DNA from: Sphingomonas yabuuchiae
GTDB lineage: Bacteria > Pseudomonadota > Alphaproteobacteria > Sphingomonadales > Sphingomonadaceae
Direction: 5' to 3'
NCBI RefSeq assembly: GCF_001477495.1
Contig: NZ_LDTF01000051.1
Location: 25,592 to 89,591 of the forward strand
Length of the DNA: 64,000 nt
Position 1 is the stretch's first letter. The number at the start of each line of letters is the position of its first letter. Positions 8,107 through 17,157 of this stretch are shown here, in pieces. The position numbers and the translations under genes are program-made. The notes beneath the pieces were generated by a model. It was not told the DNA's origin and searched no databases. It worked only from the letters and a program-made list of their open reading frames with translations.

Positions 8107-8439
8107 ATGGAAACCGATTCGGCAATCATTGCGCTCGGCGCTCTCGCGCAGGAAACGCGCCTAGATGTGTTCCGCTTGCTGGTGCTCCACGAACCCGTCG
8201 GGATGGCGGCTGGCGAGATTGCCCGCCAACTCAATGTCCCGCAGAACACCATGTCCGCGAACCTTGGTATTCTCGCCCGCGCGGGACTGGCCCGCTCCGA
8301 ACGGCATAGCCGGTCGATCATCTACCGTGCCGACCTTGACGGCCTGCGGGCGCTGACGCTGTTCCTCGTCAAGGATTGCTGCGCGGGCAACGCGGAACTG
8401 TGCGCGCCGCTCATCGCCGAACTCGCCCCCTGCTGCTGA
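8107..8439 (+). CDS. arsR: ArsR family arsenic-responsive repressor
   Basis: A 110-residue winged-helix repressor. The helix-turn-helix spans roughly residues 30-75 ([20 protein letters not shown], then [20 protein letters not shown]). Near the C-terminus it carries a cysteine-rich segment, [13 protein letters not shown], and ends in CC. Such C-terminal cysteine sites bind arsenite in one subgroup of ArsR proteins and release the DNA. It is the first gene of arsR-arsC-arsB-arsH', with arsC starting 11 bases after its stop, and presumably represses that operon. Confidence 0.92.
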   Translation: METDSAIIALGALAQETRLDVFRLLVLHEPVGMAAGEIARQLNVPQNTMSANLGILARAGLARSERHSRSIIYRADLDGLRALTLFLVKDCCAGNAELCAPLIAELAPCC

Positions 8440-8450
8440 AAGAACGCCCC

Positions 8451-8879
8451 GTGGCTGTCGATATCGTCATCTATCACAATCCGGAATGCGGCACGTCGCG
8501 CAACGCCCTTGGGCTGATCCGCAATGCCGGCATCGAGCCGCATGTGGTCGAGTATCTAAAGACCCCACCCGCGCGTGCGCTGCTGGTCGAGCTGATCGAC
8601 CGCGCCGGCATGACGCCCCGCGGTCTGCTGCGCGAGAAGGGGACGCCCTATGCGGAGTTGGGCCTGGGCGACACGTCGCTGTCCGACGATGTGCTGGTCG
8701 ATGCGATGATGGCACACCCGATCCTCATCAACCGGCCGCTAATCGCCTCGCCGCTCGGCGTGAAGTTGTGCCGCCCGTCCGAAACCGTCCTCGATCTGCT
8801 GCCGAGCGAACAGCTTGCCGCGTTCGCGAAGGAGGACGGCGAACAGGTGGTAGATGCTTTGGGTCAGCGCGTCGCCTGA
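8451..8879 (+). CDS. arsC: Arsenate reductase, glutaredoxin-linked ArsC
   Basis: A 142-residue ArsC of the E. coli R773 type, reducing arsenate to arsenite with glutathione/glutaredoxin. It begins [20 protein letters not shown] with the catalytic cysteine in ECGTSRN, followed by VVEYLKTPP and [19 protein letters not shown], and [20 protein letters not shown] containing the conserved arginines. The GTG at 8451 is chosen because homology starts there and the length equals the family norm (~141); a longer frame runs back into arsR. Its stop overlaps the arsB start by one base (TGATG). Confidence 0.93.
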   Translation: MAVDIVIYHNPECGTSRNALGLIRNAGIEPHVVEYLKTPPARALLVELIDRAGMTPRGLLREKGTPYAELGLGDTSLSDDVLVDAMMAHPILINRPLIASPLGVKLCRPSETVLDLLPSEQLAAFAKEDGEQVVDALGQRVA

Positions 8880-10165
8880 TGCTTCTTGCCATCCTGATCT
8901 TCGTCGCGACGATCACGCTCGTCATCTGGCAACCCAAAGGCCTCGGAATCGGGTGGAGCGCGATAGGCGGGGCCGTCGTGGCGCTGCTCGCGGGCGTCGT
9001 CACGTTGTCCGACGTGCCGGTGGTATGGGGCATCGTATGGAACGCGACCGCTGCGTTCGTCGCGATCATCCTCATCAGCCTGTTGCTCGATGAAGCCGGG
9101 CTCTTCGAGTGGGCGGCGCTGCACGTCGCCCGCTGGGGCGGGGGGCAAGGTTGTCGGTTGTTCGTCCTGATCGTGCTGCTCGGCGCAGGCGTGTCCGCGC
9201 TGTTCGCCAATGACGGTGCTGCGCTGATCCTGACGCCGATCGTCATCTCCATGCTGCGGGCGCTGGGGTTCAAGGATAAGGCGACGCTGGCGTTCGTCAT
9301 GGCGGCCGGGTTCATCGCCGACACCGCCAGTCTGCCGCTGGTCGTGTCGAACCTCGTCAACATCGTGTCGGCCGACTTCTTCCAAGTCGGGTTCGGTGAC
9401 TATGCGTCCGTGATGGTACCGGTCGACCTCGTGTCGATCGCCGCGACGTTGGCGGCGCTGCTGCTGTTCTTCCGACGCGACATACCCACAGACCACGACG
9501 TGCGGGCGCTGCGCGCGCCGCGCGAGGCGATCCGCGATGCTGCAACGTTCCGCGCTGGATGGATCGTGCTCGCTTTGCTGCTCGCCGGCTTCTTCCTGCT
9601 CGAACCACTCGGCGTGCCGGTCAGCGCCGTGGCCGCTGCCGGCGCGATCCTGCTGCTGGTGATCGCAGGGAGGGGCCACGTTATCCCAACGGCCAAGGTG
9701 CTGAGCGGCGCCCCGTGGCAGGTCGTGATCTTCTCGCTCGGCATGTACCTGGTCGTCTATGGCCTACGGAACGCAGGGTTGACCAATCATTTGGCGGCGC
9801 TGCTCGATAGCAGCGCGCAAGGCGGCGTATGGGGCGCTGCGCTGGGCACGGGCATCATCGCAGCGGTCCTGTCGTCGGTGATGAACAACATGCCGACCGT
9901 GCTGGTGGGCGCGCTGTCGATCGACGCAACGCACGCGACCGGGGCCGTCAGGGAAGCGATGATCTACGCCAACGTGATCGGCTGCGACCTCGGCCCCAAG
10001 CTGACGCCGATCGGCTCGCTCGCGACGCTGCTGTGGCTGCACGTTCTGGGGCAGAAGGGCGTGCGCATCGGATGGGGCTATTATTTCCGGGTCGGGGTCA
10101 CGCTGACCGTGCCTGTCCTGCTCATAACGCTGGCGGCGCTCGCGCTGCGAATTGGAATTACCTGA
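8879..10165 (+). CDS. arsB: Arsenite efflux pump ArsB
   Basis: A 428-residue inner-membrane arsenite/antimonite exporter of the ArsB type, essentially the same length as E. coli ArsB (429). It shows about twelve hydrophobic segments. Typical motifs include [28 protein letters not shown] (seen at residues ~45-75), [39 protein letters not shown] and [14 protein letters not shown]. It completes the detoxification route with ArsC: arsenate is reduced and arsenite expelled. The start overlaps the arsC stop and its own stop overlaps the arsH remnant start, both as TGATG. It appears intact. Confidence 0.95.
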   Translation: MLLAILIFVATITLVIWQPKGLGIGWSAIGGAVVALLAGVVTLSDVPVVWGIVWNATAAFVAIILISLLLDEAGLFEWAALHVARWGGGQGCRLFVLIVLLGAGVSALFANDGAALILTPIVISMLRALGFKDKATLAFVMAAGFIADTASLPLVVSNLVNIVSADFFQVGFGDYASVMVPVDLVSIAATLAALLLFFRRDIPTDHDVRALRAPREAIRDAATFRAGWIVLALLLAGFFLLEPLGVPVSAVAAAGAILLLVIAGRGHVIPTAKVLSGAPWQVVIFSLGMYLVVYGLRNAGLTNHLAALLDSSAQGGVWGAALGTGIIAAVLSSVMNNMPTVLVGALSIDATHATGAVREAMIYANVIGCDLGPKLTPIGSLATLLWLHVLGQKGVRIGWGYYFRVGVTLTVPVLLITLAALALRIGIT

Positions 10166-10392
10166 TGCCTCTCCGTGACCTTGCCGACCCCGACCATCTG
10201 GCCGCGCTCAACCAGCGCTATGCGCGCGACCGGCCCGCTCTTGGGCTGGGCGCTGGAGATCCGCCGCCCCACATCCTGCGGCTCTACGGGCCACTGCATG
10301 AGCGGTCTTATTCGCGCGTGTGCATCTAAGAGGCGGCGCGACTACTCCGTTTCTTCGGCTGCAAAACGCGCATCTTCGATCCATCGAGGCTA
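10165..10392 (+). pseudogene. arsH: arsH remnant: N-terminus with premature stop and lost 3' end
   Basis: The frame starting at 10165 reads like the N-terminus of ArsH, an NADPH:FMN oxidoreductase involved in organoarsenical resistance: PHILRLYGPLHERSYSRVC. It stops at TAA 10327-10329. Reading on in the same frame gives EAARLLRFFGCKTRIFDPS, again ArsH-like, up to about 10386, after which similarity ends abruptly. So at least two lesions are present: a nonsense codon where relatives carry Glu, and loss of the remaining ~70% of the gene. It is translationally coupled to arsB and marks the eroded right end of the ars cluster. The ArsH match is from memory of the family. Confidence 0.75.
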
Positions 10393-10464
10393 TTGAATCT
10401 GTTGCAGGGAAGGCGCATTGATCTGGGCACCAAACTGTAGCACATAGCCTTTCGGACGATCTAG

Positions 10465-10487
10465 AAACCGCAGTTTTCTGCGGGTTT
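10465..10487 (+). terminator. Possible hairpin terminator after the ars cluster
   Basis: CCGCAG-TTTT-CTGCGG forms a 6-bp stem at 10468-10483, flanked by AAA and (G)TTT that can extend it with one bulge. It lies after the broken arsH and could end ars transcription. There is no long T-tract, so the call is weak. Confidence 0.3.
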
Positions 10488-10513
10488 CAGTGTGGCCAAA
10501 TCATGGAACGGAA

Positions 10514-10532
10514 TCCCTTCACCCGCTCCATC
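10514..10532 (+). repeat. 19-bp copy of the tRNA-Gly(CCC) 3' end, inverted relative to the tRNA gene
   Basis: TCCCTTCACCCGCTCCATC is identical to the last bases of tRNA-Gly(CCC) plus two flanking bases (7398-7416, minus strand). The next base out is a mismatch. The copy lies on the plus strand, so the two form an inverted pair enclosing the ars cluster. It looks like an attachment-site remnant, but a simple integration would leave direct repeats. Confidence 0.6.
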
Positions 10533-10555
10533 ACCTCAATGGTCACCGCATATTT

Positions 10556-11533
10556 TTACATGCGGTAATAATCCCGATACCAGGCGACAAAGCGCTCCAG
10601 TCCTTCGGCCAGAGCGACCTTGGGTGCATAGCCGGTCAGTGCGTTGAGTTTCGACACATCGGCGTAAGTGGCGGTCACGTCCCCTGGCTGCATCGGCTTC
10701 ATAATCTTGATCACATCGCGACCCAGCGCCCGCTCCAGCGTGGAGATCATGTCCATCAAACCGACCGGCTGGCTATCGCCGATGTTGAGAATACGGTGGC
10801 TGCCGCGCTCGGGCGAATGGTCCAGTGCACCGACGATGCCGTCGACGATATCCGCGATATAGGTGAAGTCCCGAGCCATCCGGCCCTCGCCGAAAATCTC
10901 GATCGGCTCGCCGTTCAGGATTTTGCGGGTGAACGAGAAATAGGCCATGTCCGGCCGTCCCCATGGGCCATAGACCGTGAAGAAGCGCAGCCCCGTCTGC
11001 GGAAAGCCATAAAGCGTCGCATAGGACTGGCTCATCAACTCGCAGGCGCGCTTGGTCGCGGCATAGAGCGACACGGGGGAGACCGCGGGCTCATCCTCGC
11101 TGAACCCCTGCCCGCCCATCGGTTTGTCGCCATAGACCGAGCTGGACGAGGCATAGACGAGGTGGACGAAGCCCGGCTGGTGGCGACATGCCTCCAGTAT
11201 CGCAAGATGGCCGCCAATATTGGAGCGTTCATAGGCAAAGGGGTTGTCGATACTATAGCGCACGCCCGCCTGTGCCGCGAGATGGACGACGCGGTCCGCG
11301 CCATGCTCCCTCAATAGCTCGGCGACGGCTCCGGCATCCGCCACGTCCATCATATGGAAGGAAAATCCGGGAACGCTCTGCAAACTGGCGAGCCGCGCCC
11401 GTTTCAGCGCCGGTTCGTAATAGTCATTGAGATTATCGATCCCGATCACCGTCTCACCACGCGAAAGCAGGCAATGGGCGGTGGCGTGACCGATAAAGCC
11501 CGCCGCGCCGGTGACGAGGATGGGTGCGGCCAT
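10556..11533 (-). CDS. NAD-dependent epimerase/dehydratase, UDP-glucuronate 4-epimerase-like
   Basis: A 325-residue extended SDR enzyme. It has the Rossmann motif VTGAAGFIGHATA at the N-terminus, DNLNDYYEPALKRARL typical of UDP-glucuronate 4-epimerases (CapI/LpsL type), VVHLAAQAGVRYSIDNP, the catalytic Ser in ASSSSVYG, and YAATK with catalytic Tyr and Lys. FFTVYGPWGRPDMAYFSF further supports this subgroup. The product would supply UDP-galacturonate for cell-surface polysaccharide; the substrate is inferred. It is a single minus-strand gene beside the ars island. The gap to the next gene (11534-11708) holds only a GC hairpin at 11559-11577. Confidence 0.88.
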   Translation of the reverse strand: MAAPILVTGAAGFIGHATAHCLLSRGETVIGIDNLNDYYEPALKRARLASLQSVPGFSFHMMDVADAGAVAELLREHGADRVVHLAAQAGVRYSIDNPFAYERSNIGGHLAILEACRHQPGFVHLVYASSSSVYGDKPMGGQGFSEDEPAVSPVSLYAATKRACELMSQSYATLYGFPQTGLRFFTVYGPWGRPDMAYFSFTRKILNGEPIEIFGEGRMARDFTYIADIVDGIVGALDHSPERGSHRILNIGDSQPVGLMDMISTLERALGRDVIKIMKPMQPGDVTATYADVSKLNALTGYAPKVALAEGLERFVAWYRDYYRM

Positions 11534-11708
11534 CGGCTTAACTACCCAGAACCGCGCCGGGGCGGGCGTTCCGCCCCGTTCCAGTCACCGTAATCCGCAT
11601 CCAAGCACTCCATCTCTTCGGTCATTCAGGACGGGCACAATCGTCCCTATGACCCGCCTCTAGGGCGTCAGTCTTGAAAAAGTACAAAAATGCAAATGGA
11701 TCGGCGGT

Positions 11709-12479
11709 TCAGATACCGCCTGCGATGACGTCGCGACCATCGGCTTCCAGCGCGAGGGTCAAGTCCCGCAGACAGGCGTCGACCTGCGCCGCATCGGGGC
11801 TTCGCACGACGAAATTCGCCCCCGTCCGACCCTCGCGGAAAAAGGGATAGCTTCCGATCGCCACACCCTCATGCGCCTTTTCGGCCTGACGGAGCAGTTC
11901 GGCGACCTCGCTCTCGCCGACCCAGCAACCGATCGTGCCCGACACGACCGGTCGGCCGCCTTCCAGCGTTCCGGTCAACGCGTCGAGCATACCCGCGGTG
12001 ATGTGCGGCACTCCGGCCATGATGAAGATGTTGCCGATGCGGATGCCCGGCGCGCCGGAGACGCGGTTGGGGATCAGCGAAGCACCTTCCGGCGTGCGTG
12101 CCATCCGCGCGCGGGCGGCAGTCACCCCGCCGCGCGTCGTATAATAATCCTCCAGGATCGCGCGAGCTTCGGGATGCTCGATCACCGGCACGCCCAGCGC
12201 TGCGGCGATCGCGTCGACCGTGATGTCGTCATGCGTCGGCCCAATGCCGCCGGTCGTGAATAGATAGTCGTTGCGTACGCGCAGCGTGTTCACCGCTTCG
12301 CCGATCGCATCCGGCCGGTCAGCGACGACCCGAACTTCGGCAAGCCTGATTCCCTGTACGTTTAACCAGGTGGCCAGTTGCGCGATGTTGCGATCCTGTG
12401 TCCGACCCGAGAGGATTTCGTCACCGATGACGATCAGTGCTGCGGTCCAGATACGCTCAGGTGAGGTCGCGGTTTCCAT
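11709..12479 (-). CDS. MoaB/Mog (CinA N-terminal-like) domain protein
   Basis: A 256-residue cytoplasmic protein made of a MoCF/MoaB-type molybdopterin-binding domain. Key motifs are ALIVIGDEILSGRTQDRNIA near the start, FTTGGIGPTHDDITVDAIA and GIRIGNIFIMAGVP. This is the N-terminal half of CinA-type proteins without the nicotinamide-nucleotide amidase domain. Relatives are usually annotated as competence/damage-inducible protein A or molybdopterin-binding protein; the actual activity is unclear. ATG 12479 is chosen over the longer frame to 12515 because family similarity starts at METATSPERIW. It is divergent from map, 50 bases away. Confidence 0.85.
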   Translation of the reverse strand: METATSPERIWTAALIVIGDEILSGRTQDRNIAQLATWLNVQGIRLAEVRVVADRPDAIGEAVNTLRVRNDYLFTTGGIGPTHDDITVDAIAAALGVPVIEHPEARAILEDYYTTRGGVTAARARMARTPEGASLIPNRVSGAPGIRIGNIFIMAGVPHITAGMLDALTGTLEGGRPVVSGTIGCWVGESEVAELLRQAEKAHEGVAIGSYPFFREGRTGANFVVRSPDAAQVDACLRDLTLALEADGRDVIAGGI

Positions 12480-12529
12480 GCGCCCGACATAGCCTCGCAA
12501 AAACGGTCGCGCCACGCTATATCGCGGCC

Positions 12530-13357
12530 ATGACCGATTATGTGACCGTTTCCGCCGACGCGCCTCAGGGGCGGACCGGCGCGATCAAGCTCTGGGGCCG
12601 CGAGGCGTTTGACGGGATGCACAAGGCGGGCCGCCTGGCCGCCGAGACGCTGGACATGCTCGTCCCGCATATGGTGCCGGGCGTCACCACGGCCGAGATC
12701 GACCGGCTGATCCACCAGTTCATCCTGGAACGTGGCGGCGTACCCGCGACGCTGGGTTATCGTGGCTATACGCATTCGACCTGCATTTCGATCAACCATG
12801 TCGTCTGCCACGGCATTCCGTCCGAAAAGACGTTGAAGTCCGGGGATATCGTCAATGTCGACGTGACCCCGATCGTCGACGGCTGGCATGGCGATACAAG
12901 CCGCATGTACCTGATCGGCGACGTGCCGCTGAAGGCCCGCAAGCTGGTCGAGGTGACCTATGAGTGCCTGATGCTGGGCATCGAACAGGCCAAGCCCGGC
13001 AACCACATGGGCGATGTCGCCCATGCCATCCAGCAGCATGCCGAGAAGCATCGTTACGGCGTGGTCCGCGATTTTTGCGGCCATGGCCTGGGCCTGTTGT
13101 TCCACGATGCGCCAGAGGTCGTCCATGTCGGTCGCCCCGGCACCGGCCCCGAACTGAAGCCCGGTATGATCTTCACCATCGAGCCAATGATCAATACCGG
13201 TCGCCCGGACGTGAAGCTGCTCGACGATGGCTGGACGGCGGTGACGCGAGACCGTTCGCTGTCGGCGCAGTTCGAGCATTCGATCGGCATCACCGAAGAG
13301 GGCTGCGAAATCTTTACGCTCAGCCCGGCGGGCTATACCCAACCGCCCTATATCTGA
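12530..13357 (+). CDS. map: Methionine aminopeptidase, type I
   Basis: A 275-residue MetAP, removing the initiator methionine from nascent proteins. The five metal ligands are recognisable: two Asp in VNVDVTPIVDGWHGDTSRMY, His in the C-terminal half near FHDAPEVVHVG, Glu in FTIEPMINTG and Glu in AQFEHSIGITEEG. CGHGLGLLFHDAP carries the conserved histidines. The longer upstream frame is antisense to the MoaB-like gene, so ATG 12530 is used. It ends four bases before the UbiB-family gene, suggesting co-transcription. Confidence 0.96.
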   Translation: MTDYVTVSADAPQGRTGAIKLWGREAFDGMHKAGRLAAETLDMLVPHMVPGVTTAEIDRLIHQFILERGGVPATLGYRGYTHSTCISINHVVCHGIPSEKTLKSGDIVNVDVTPIVDGWHGDTSRMYLIGDVPLKARKLVEVTYECLMLGIEQAKPGNHMGDVAHAIQQHAEKHRYGVVRDFCGHGLGLLFHDAPEVVHVGRPGTGPELKPGMIFTIEPMINTGRPDVKLLDDGWTAVTRDRSLSAQFEHSIGITEEGCEIFTLSPAGYTQPPYI

Positions 13358-13361
13358 CGCC

Positions 13362-14876
13362 ATGATGCTGGGTGCGATCCGGGTTGCGGCACGCGACCGC
13401 GCCCGATTGGCCGAGGTGATCGCCACCACCTCGCGCTTCGGGTTGGACGTGCTGTTGGCGCGGCTCGGGCTCGACCCGGCGCGGCGGGATCCGGATGCCC
13501 TGCCCTTCGACCTGCCCGCGCGCACCCGGCAGGCGATGGAGGCCCTTGGTCCAGTGTGGGTCAAGCTCGGCCAGATCCTGGCCACCCGCGCCGACCTGCT
13601 GCCGCCGGAATGGATCGCCGAGTTCGAACGGCTGCATAGTGCCGCTCCCCGCCTGCCCTTCGCCGATCTGCGCGAACAGGTCGAAGCCGCGCTGGGCGAG
13701 CCGCCCGAAAGCGCCTTTGCCCGGTTCGATCCCGAGCCGTTGGCCGCGGCTTCGATGGCGCAGGTCCATCGCGCCGCGCTGGCGGATGGCACGGAGGTCG
13801 TCCTCAAGATTCGCCGCCCCGGCATCCGGCCGGTGATGGAAGCCGACCTCCGCCTCCTGACCCAGCTGGCGGTGCTGGTCGAGGCCGCCAACGCCGAAGC
13901 CCGGCGTTACGGCGCGGTACGGATGGTACGCGAACTCGGCCGCGACATCCTCGAAGAACTCGACTTCACCAATGAAGGTCATAACGCCGACCGACTTCGC
14001 GAGGATTTTGCTGGCGATGCCCGCGTGATCGTCCCGGCGATCCACTGGGCACAGACCTCCGAAACGCTGCTGGTGATGGACTTCATCGATGGCGTGCCGC
14101 CGCGCAATGCCGAGATCCTTCGACAGGCCGGGATCGATCCCTCCGCCATCGCCTCGACCGGGGCGGACATCGTGCTCGACATGACGCTGATCAACGGGCG
14201 TTTCCATGGCGACCCGCATCCGGGCAACCTGCTCTGCCTGCCCGGCAATCGGATCGCCATGCTCGACCTGGGTCTGATCGGCCATGTGTCCCCGCGTCGA
14301 CGCGAAGAGGTGATCGCCTTTACCCAGTCGATCGCGAACAGCGACCCCGCCTTGCTCACGGAAACGTTGAAGAACTGGTCGCAAACCGACGATATTGCGC
14401 CCGAACGTTTTCAGGCGGTCGCCGACCGGCTCGTGGCCCGGCATGGCGGCGGCGCGTTGCGCTTGGCGGCGATCCTCGGCGACATATTCCCGGTGCTTCG
14501 CGAAGAGCGCATCGTCCTGCAGCCCGACATGCTGCTGCTGTTCAAGGCGCTCATCACCATCGACGGCGTGTTGAGCGGTATCGAGCCCGACTTCGACTTG
14601 TCGGCCGCGCTTCGTCGGGCCAGCGCGCGAATCGTCGAGGCGCGTCTTGCCCCCGAACGCTGGACCAGACGCGCGGCTTCACTGGCGCTGGAGCTGGACC
14701 GCCTGGGCGACGACCTCCCCCGCCTGATCCGCGCGACCACGCGCAAGATGGAGAGCGAACCGGCGGCCCCTTCCACCGGCGGCATCGAAGCGGCGATCCG
14801 CACCGGCACAGGCTGGATCGCGGCCGCATTGGCCTTTTCCGGCGTCGCCATCGCGATCGCGCTGCACTTCGGATAA
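13362..14876 (+). CDS. ABC1/AarF/UbiB family atypical kinase
   Basis: A 504-residue protein of the ABC1/UbiB family, whose members support ubiquinone synthesis or lipid homeostasis as atypical ATPases. Signature parts are the KxGQ segment PVWVKLGQILATRADLLP, the Ala-rich loop LAAASMAQVHRA replacing a P-loop, the nucleotide-binding Lys in VVLKIRRP, the catalytic HGDPHPGNLL and the metal-binding LDLGLIGHVS. A hydrophobic C-terminal helix (WIAAALAFSGVAIAIAL) would anchor it in the inner membrane. It is directly behind map rather than in a ubiE-ubiB pair, so a ubiquinone role is likely but not shown. Confidence 0.9.
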   Translation: MMLGAIRVAARDRARLAEVIATTSRFGLDVLLARLGLDPARRDPDALPFDLPARTRQAMEALGPVWVKLGQILATRADLLPPEWIAEFERLHSAAPRLPFADLREQVEAALGEPPESAFARFDPEPLAAASMAQVHRAALADGTEVVLKIRRPGIRPVMEADLRLLTQLAVLVEAANAEARRYGAVRMVRELGRDILEELDFTNEGHNADRLREDFAGDARVIVPAIHWAQTSETLLVMDFIDGVPPRNAEILRQAGIDPSAIASTGADIVLDMTLINGRFHGDPHPGNLLCLPGNRIAMLDLGLIGHVSPRRREEVIAFTQSIANSDPALLTETLKNWSQTDDIAPERFQAVADRLVARHGGGALRLAAILGDIFPVLREERIVLQPDMLLLFKALITIDGVLSGIEPDFDLSAALRRASARIVEARLAPERWTRRAASLALELDRLGDDLPRLIRATTRKMESEPAAPSTGGIEAAIRTGTGWIAAALAFSGVAIAIALHFG

Positions 14877-14931
14877 CATCTTCGCATCCCGATAGTGACG
14901 AACCCGCGACACCGCGTTAAAGGCGCGGGCC

Positions 14932-17157
14932 ATGACCGAGATCACGCCCCAGATCGTCGCCGACCACGGCCTGTCCGAAGAAGAATATCAGCGCGTCCTG
15001 ACCGCGCTGGGCCGCGAGCCGAACCTCGTGGAGCTTGGCATCTTCTCGGTCATGTGGTCCGAGCATTGCAGCTACAAGTCGAGCCGCATCCACCTGAAGA
15101 AGCTGCCGACCGAAGGGCCTCAGGTGATTTGCGGTCCCGGTGAGAATGCGGGCGTCATCGACATCGGCGACGGCCAGGCCGCCATCTTCAAGATGGAGAG
15201 CCATAACCATCCTTCCTATATCGAGCCCTATCAGGGTGCGGCGACCGGCGTCGGCGGCATCCTGCGCGACGTGTTCACCATGGGTGCGCGGCCGGTCGCC
15301 AACCTGAACGCGCTGCGCTTCGGGCGTCCCGATCACCCCAAGATGCGCCATCTGATCTCGGGCGTGGTGCATGGCATCGGCGGTTACGGCAACTGCGTCG
15401 GCGTGCCGACCGTGGGCGGCGAGGTGAACTTCCACCCTGCCTATGACGGCAACATCCTCGTCAACGCGATGACCGTCGGCGTCGCGGATCAGGACAAGAT
15501 CTTCTACTCGGCCGCCAGCGGCGTCGGCAATCCGATCGTCTATGTCGGCTCCAAGACCGGCCGCGACGGCATCCACGGCGCGACCATGGCGTCGGCCGAT
15601 TTCGGCGAAGATGCGGAAGCGAAGCGCCCGACCGTGCAGGTCGGCGACCCCTTTACCGAAAAGCTGCTGATCGAGGCGTGCCTGGAGCTCATGGCGTCGG
15701 ACGCGATCGTCGCGATCCAGGACATGGGCGCGGCGGGCCTGACTTCCTCGTCGGTCGAGATGGCGTCCAAGGGCGGCGTCGGAATCGAACTGATCATGGA
15801 CGATGTGCCCCAACGCGAAGAGGGCATGACGGCTTATGAGATGATGCTGTCGGAAAGCCAGGAGCGGATGCTCATGGTGCTGAAGCCCGGCCGCGAGGAT
15901 TTCGCCGAAGCGATCTTCCGCAAGTGGGAGCTGGACTTCGCGGTCATCGGCCATGTCACCGAGACCGGCCGCATGGTCCTTCGCCACAAGGGCGAAGTGG
16001 TGTGCGACATCCCGCTCGCGCCGCTGGCCGACGACGCACCGCTTTACGACCGGCCGCATGTGCCGACCGAGGTTCCGGCTGCGATCACGTCGCCGGGTTG
16101 TCAGGACCCGGCGGCGGACCTGCTCAAGCTGATGGGTTCGCCCGACATCGCTTCGCGTCGGTGGATCTGGGAGCAGTATGACCATATGGTCGGCGGTGAC
16201 ACGGTGCAGCGCCCCGGTGGCGACGCCGCCGTGGTTCGCGTCCATGGCACGCAAAAGGGGCTCGCGATGAGCACCGATTGCACGCCCCGCTACTGCTATG
16301 CCGATCCGGTTACCGGCGGCATGCAGGCGGTGGTCGAGACGTGGCGCAACATCACGGCGGTCGGCGCCAAGCCGCTCGCCATCACCAACTGCCTCAACTT
16401 CGCGAATCCGCAGCGCCCAGAGATCATGGGCCAGATCGTCGGTTGCCTGGAAGGCATGAGCCAGGCGTGCCGCGCGCTCGACTATCCGATCGTGTCGGGC
16501 AACGTCTCGCTCTACAATGAGTCGAAGGCGACCGGCGGCGGCTCGGCGATCCTGCCGACCCCGGCGATCGGCGGCGTCGGCCTGATGGCCGATTGGTCCA
16601 AGTCGGCGACGATCGCCTTCAAGGGCGCCGGCGACGTCATCGTCCTCATCGGAACCCCCAAGGGTGAAATCGGCCAGTCGCTGTGGCTGCGCGAAGTGCA
16701 CGGGATCGAGGGCCGCGAGGCGGGGCCGCCCCCCTCGATCGACCTGGACGCGGAACGTCGTACCGGTGACTTGGTGCGCGAAGCGATCACCGCCGGTCAC
16801 CTGACCGCCGTGCACGACGTCTCGGACGGCGGCATCGCGGTGACGGTCGCCGAGATGGCGCTGGCTGGCAATATCGGCGCGCTGATCCAGTTCCCCGAGC
16901 AAGGCGAGGCCTGCCGCCAGCTCTTCGCCGAGGACCAGGGACTTTACATCGCCACGGTCGAGGACACCGCCTTGATGGACTTCCTGGCGAACGCACATCA
17001 GGCGGGCGTCGAGGTCGAGCGGATCGGTCGCACGGCGGGCACGCGCCTGATCTTCGAGCGCGAGGACGGCGATTTCGTCGTGGCGCTCGACGACCTGCGG
17101 GGCGCGCATGAGGGCTTCTTCCCCGCGCTGATGGGCGCGGACGCCGCCCTCGCCTAA
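14932..17157 (+). CDS. purL: Phosphoribosylformylglycinamidine synthase subunit PurL
   Basis: A 741-residue PurL of the small type, which converts FGAR to FGAM in purine synthesis and needs separate PurQ (glutaminase) and PurS. Recognisable segments include [18 protein letters not shown] near the N-terminus, [38 protein letters not shown] and, in the C-terminal half, [18 protein letters not shown] and [17 protein letters not shown]. The gene is intact. PurQ and PurS are not in this window. It ends with a four-base convergent overlap with nhaA. Confidence 0.97.
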   Translation: MTEITPQIVADHGLSEEEYQRVLTALGREPNLVELGIFSVMWSEHCSYKSSRIHLKKLPTEGPQVICGPGENAGVIDIGDGQAAIFKMESHNHPSYIEPYQGAATGVGGILRDVFTMGARPVANLNALRFGRPDHPKMRHLISGVVHGIGGYGNCVGVPTVGGEVNFHPAYDGNILVNAMTVGVADQDKIFYSAASGVGNPIVYVGSKTGRDGIHGATMASADFGEDAEAKRPTVQVGDPFTEKLLIEACLELMASDAIVAIQDMGAAGLTSSSVEMASKGGVGIELIMDDVPQREEGMTAYEMMLSESQERMLMVLKPGREDFAEAIFRKWELDFAVIGHVTETGRMVLRHKGEVVCDIPLAPLADDAPLYDRPHVPTEVPAAITSPGCQDPAADLLKLMGSPDIASRRWIWEQYDHMVGGDTVQRPGGDAAVVRVHGTQKGLAMSTDCTPRYCYADPVTGGMQAVVETWRNITAVGAKPLAITNCLNFANPQRPEIMGQIVGCLEGMSQACRALDYPIVSGNVSLYNESKATGGGSAILPTPAIGGVGLMADWSKSATIAFKGAGDVIVLIGTPKGEIGQSLWLREVHGIEGREAGPPPSIDLDAERRTGDLVREAITAGHLTAVHDVSDGGIAVTVAEMALAGNIGALIQFPEQGEACRQLFAEDQGLYIATVEDTALMDFLANAHQAGVEVERIGRTAGTRLIFEREDGDFVVALDDLRGAHEGFFPALMGADAALA

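Noticed and set aside
11559..11577. GGGGCGG/CCGCCCC hairpin upstream of the epimerase
   Set aside because: Has no T-tract on either strand and lies at the 5' side of the epimerase; too weak to call a terminator.
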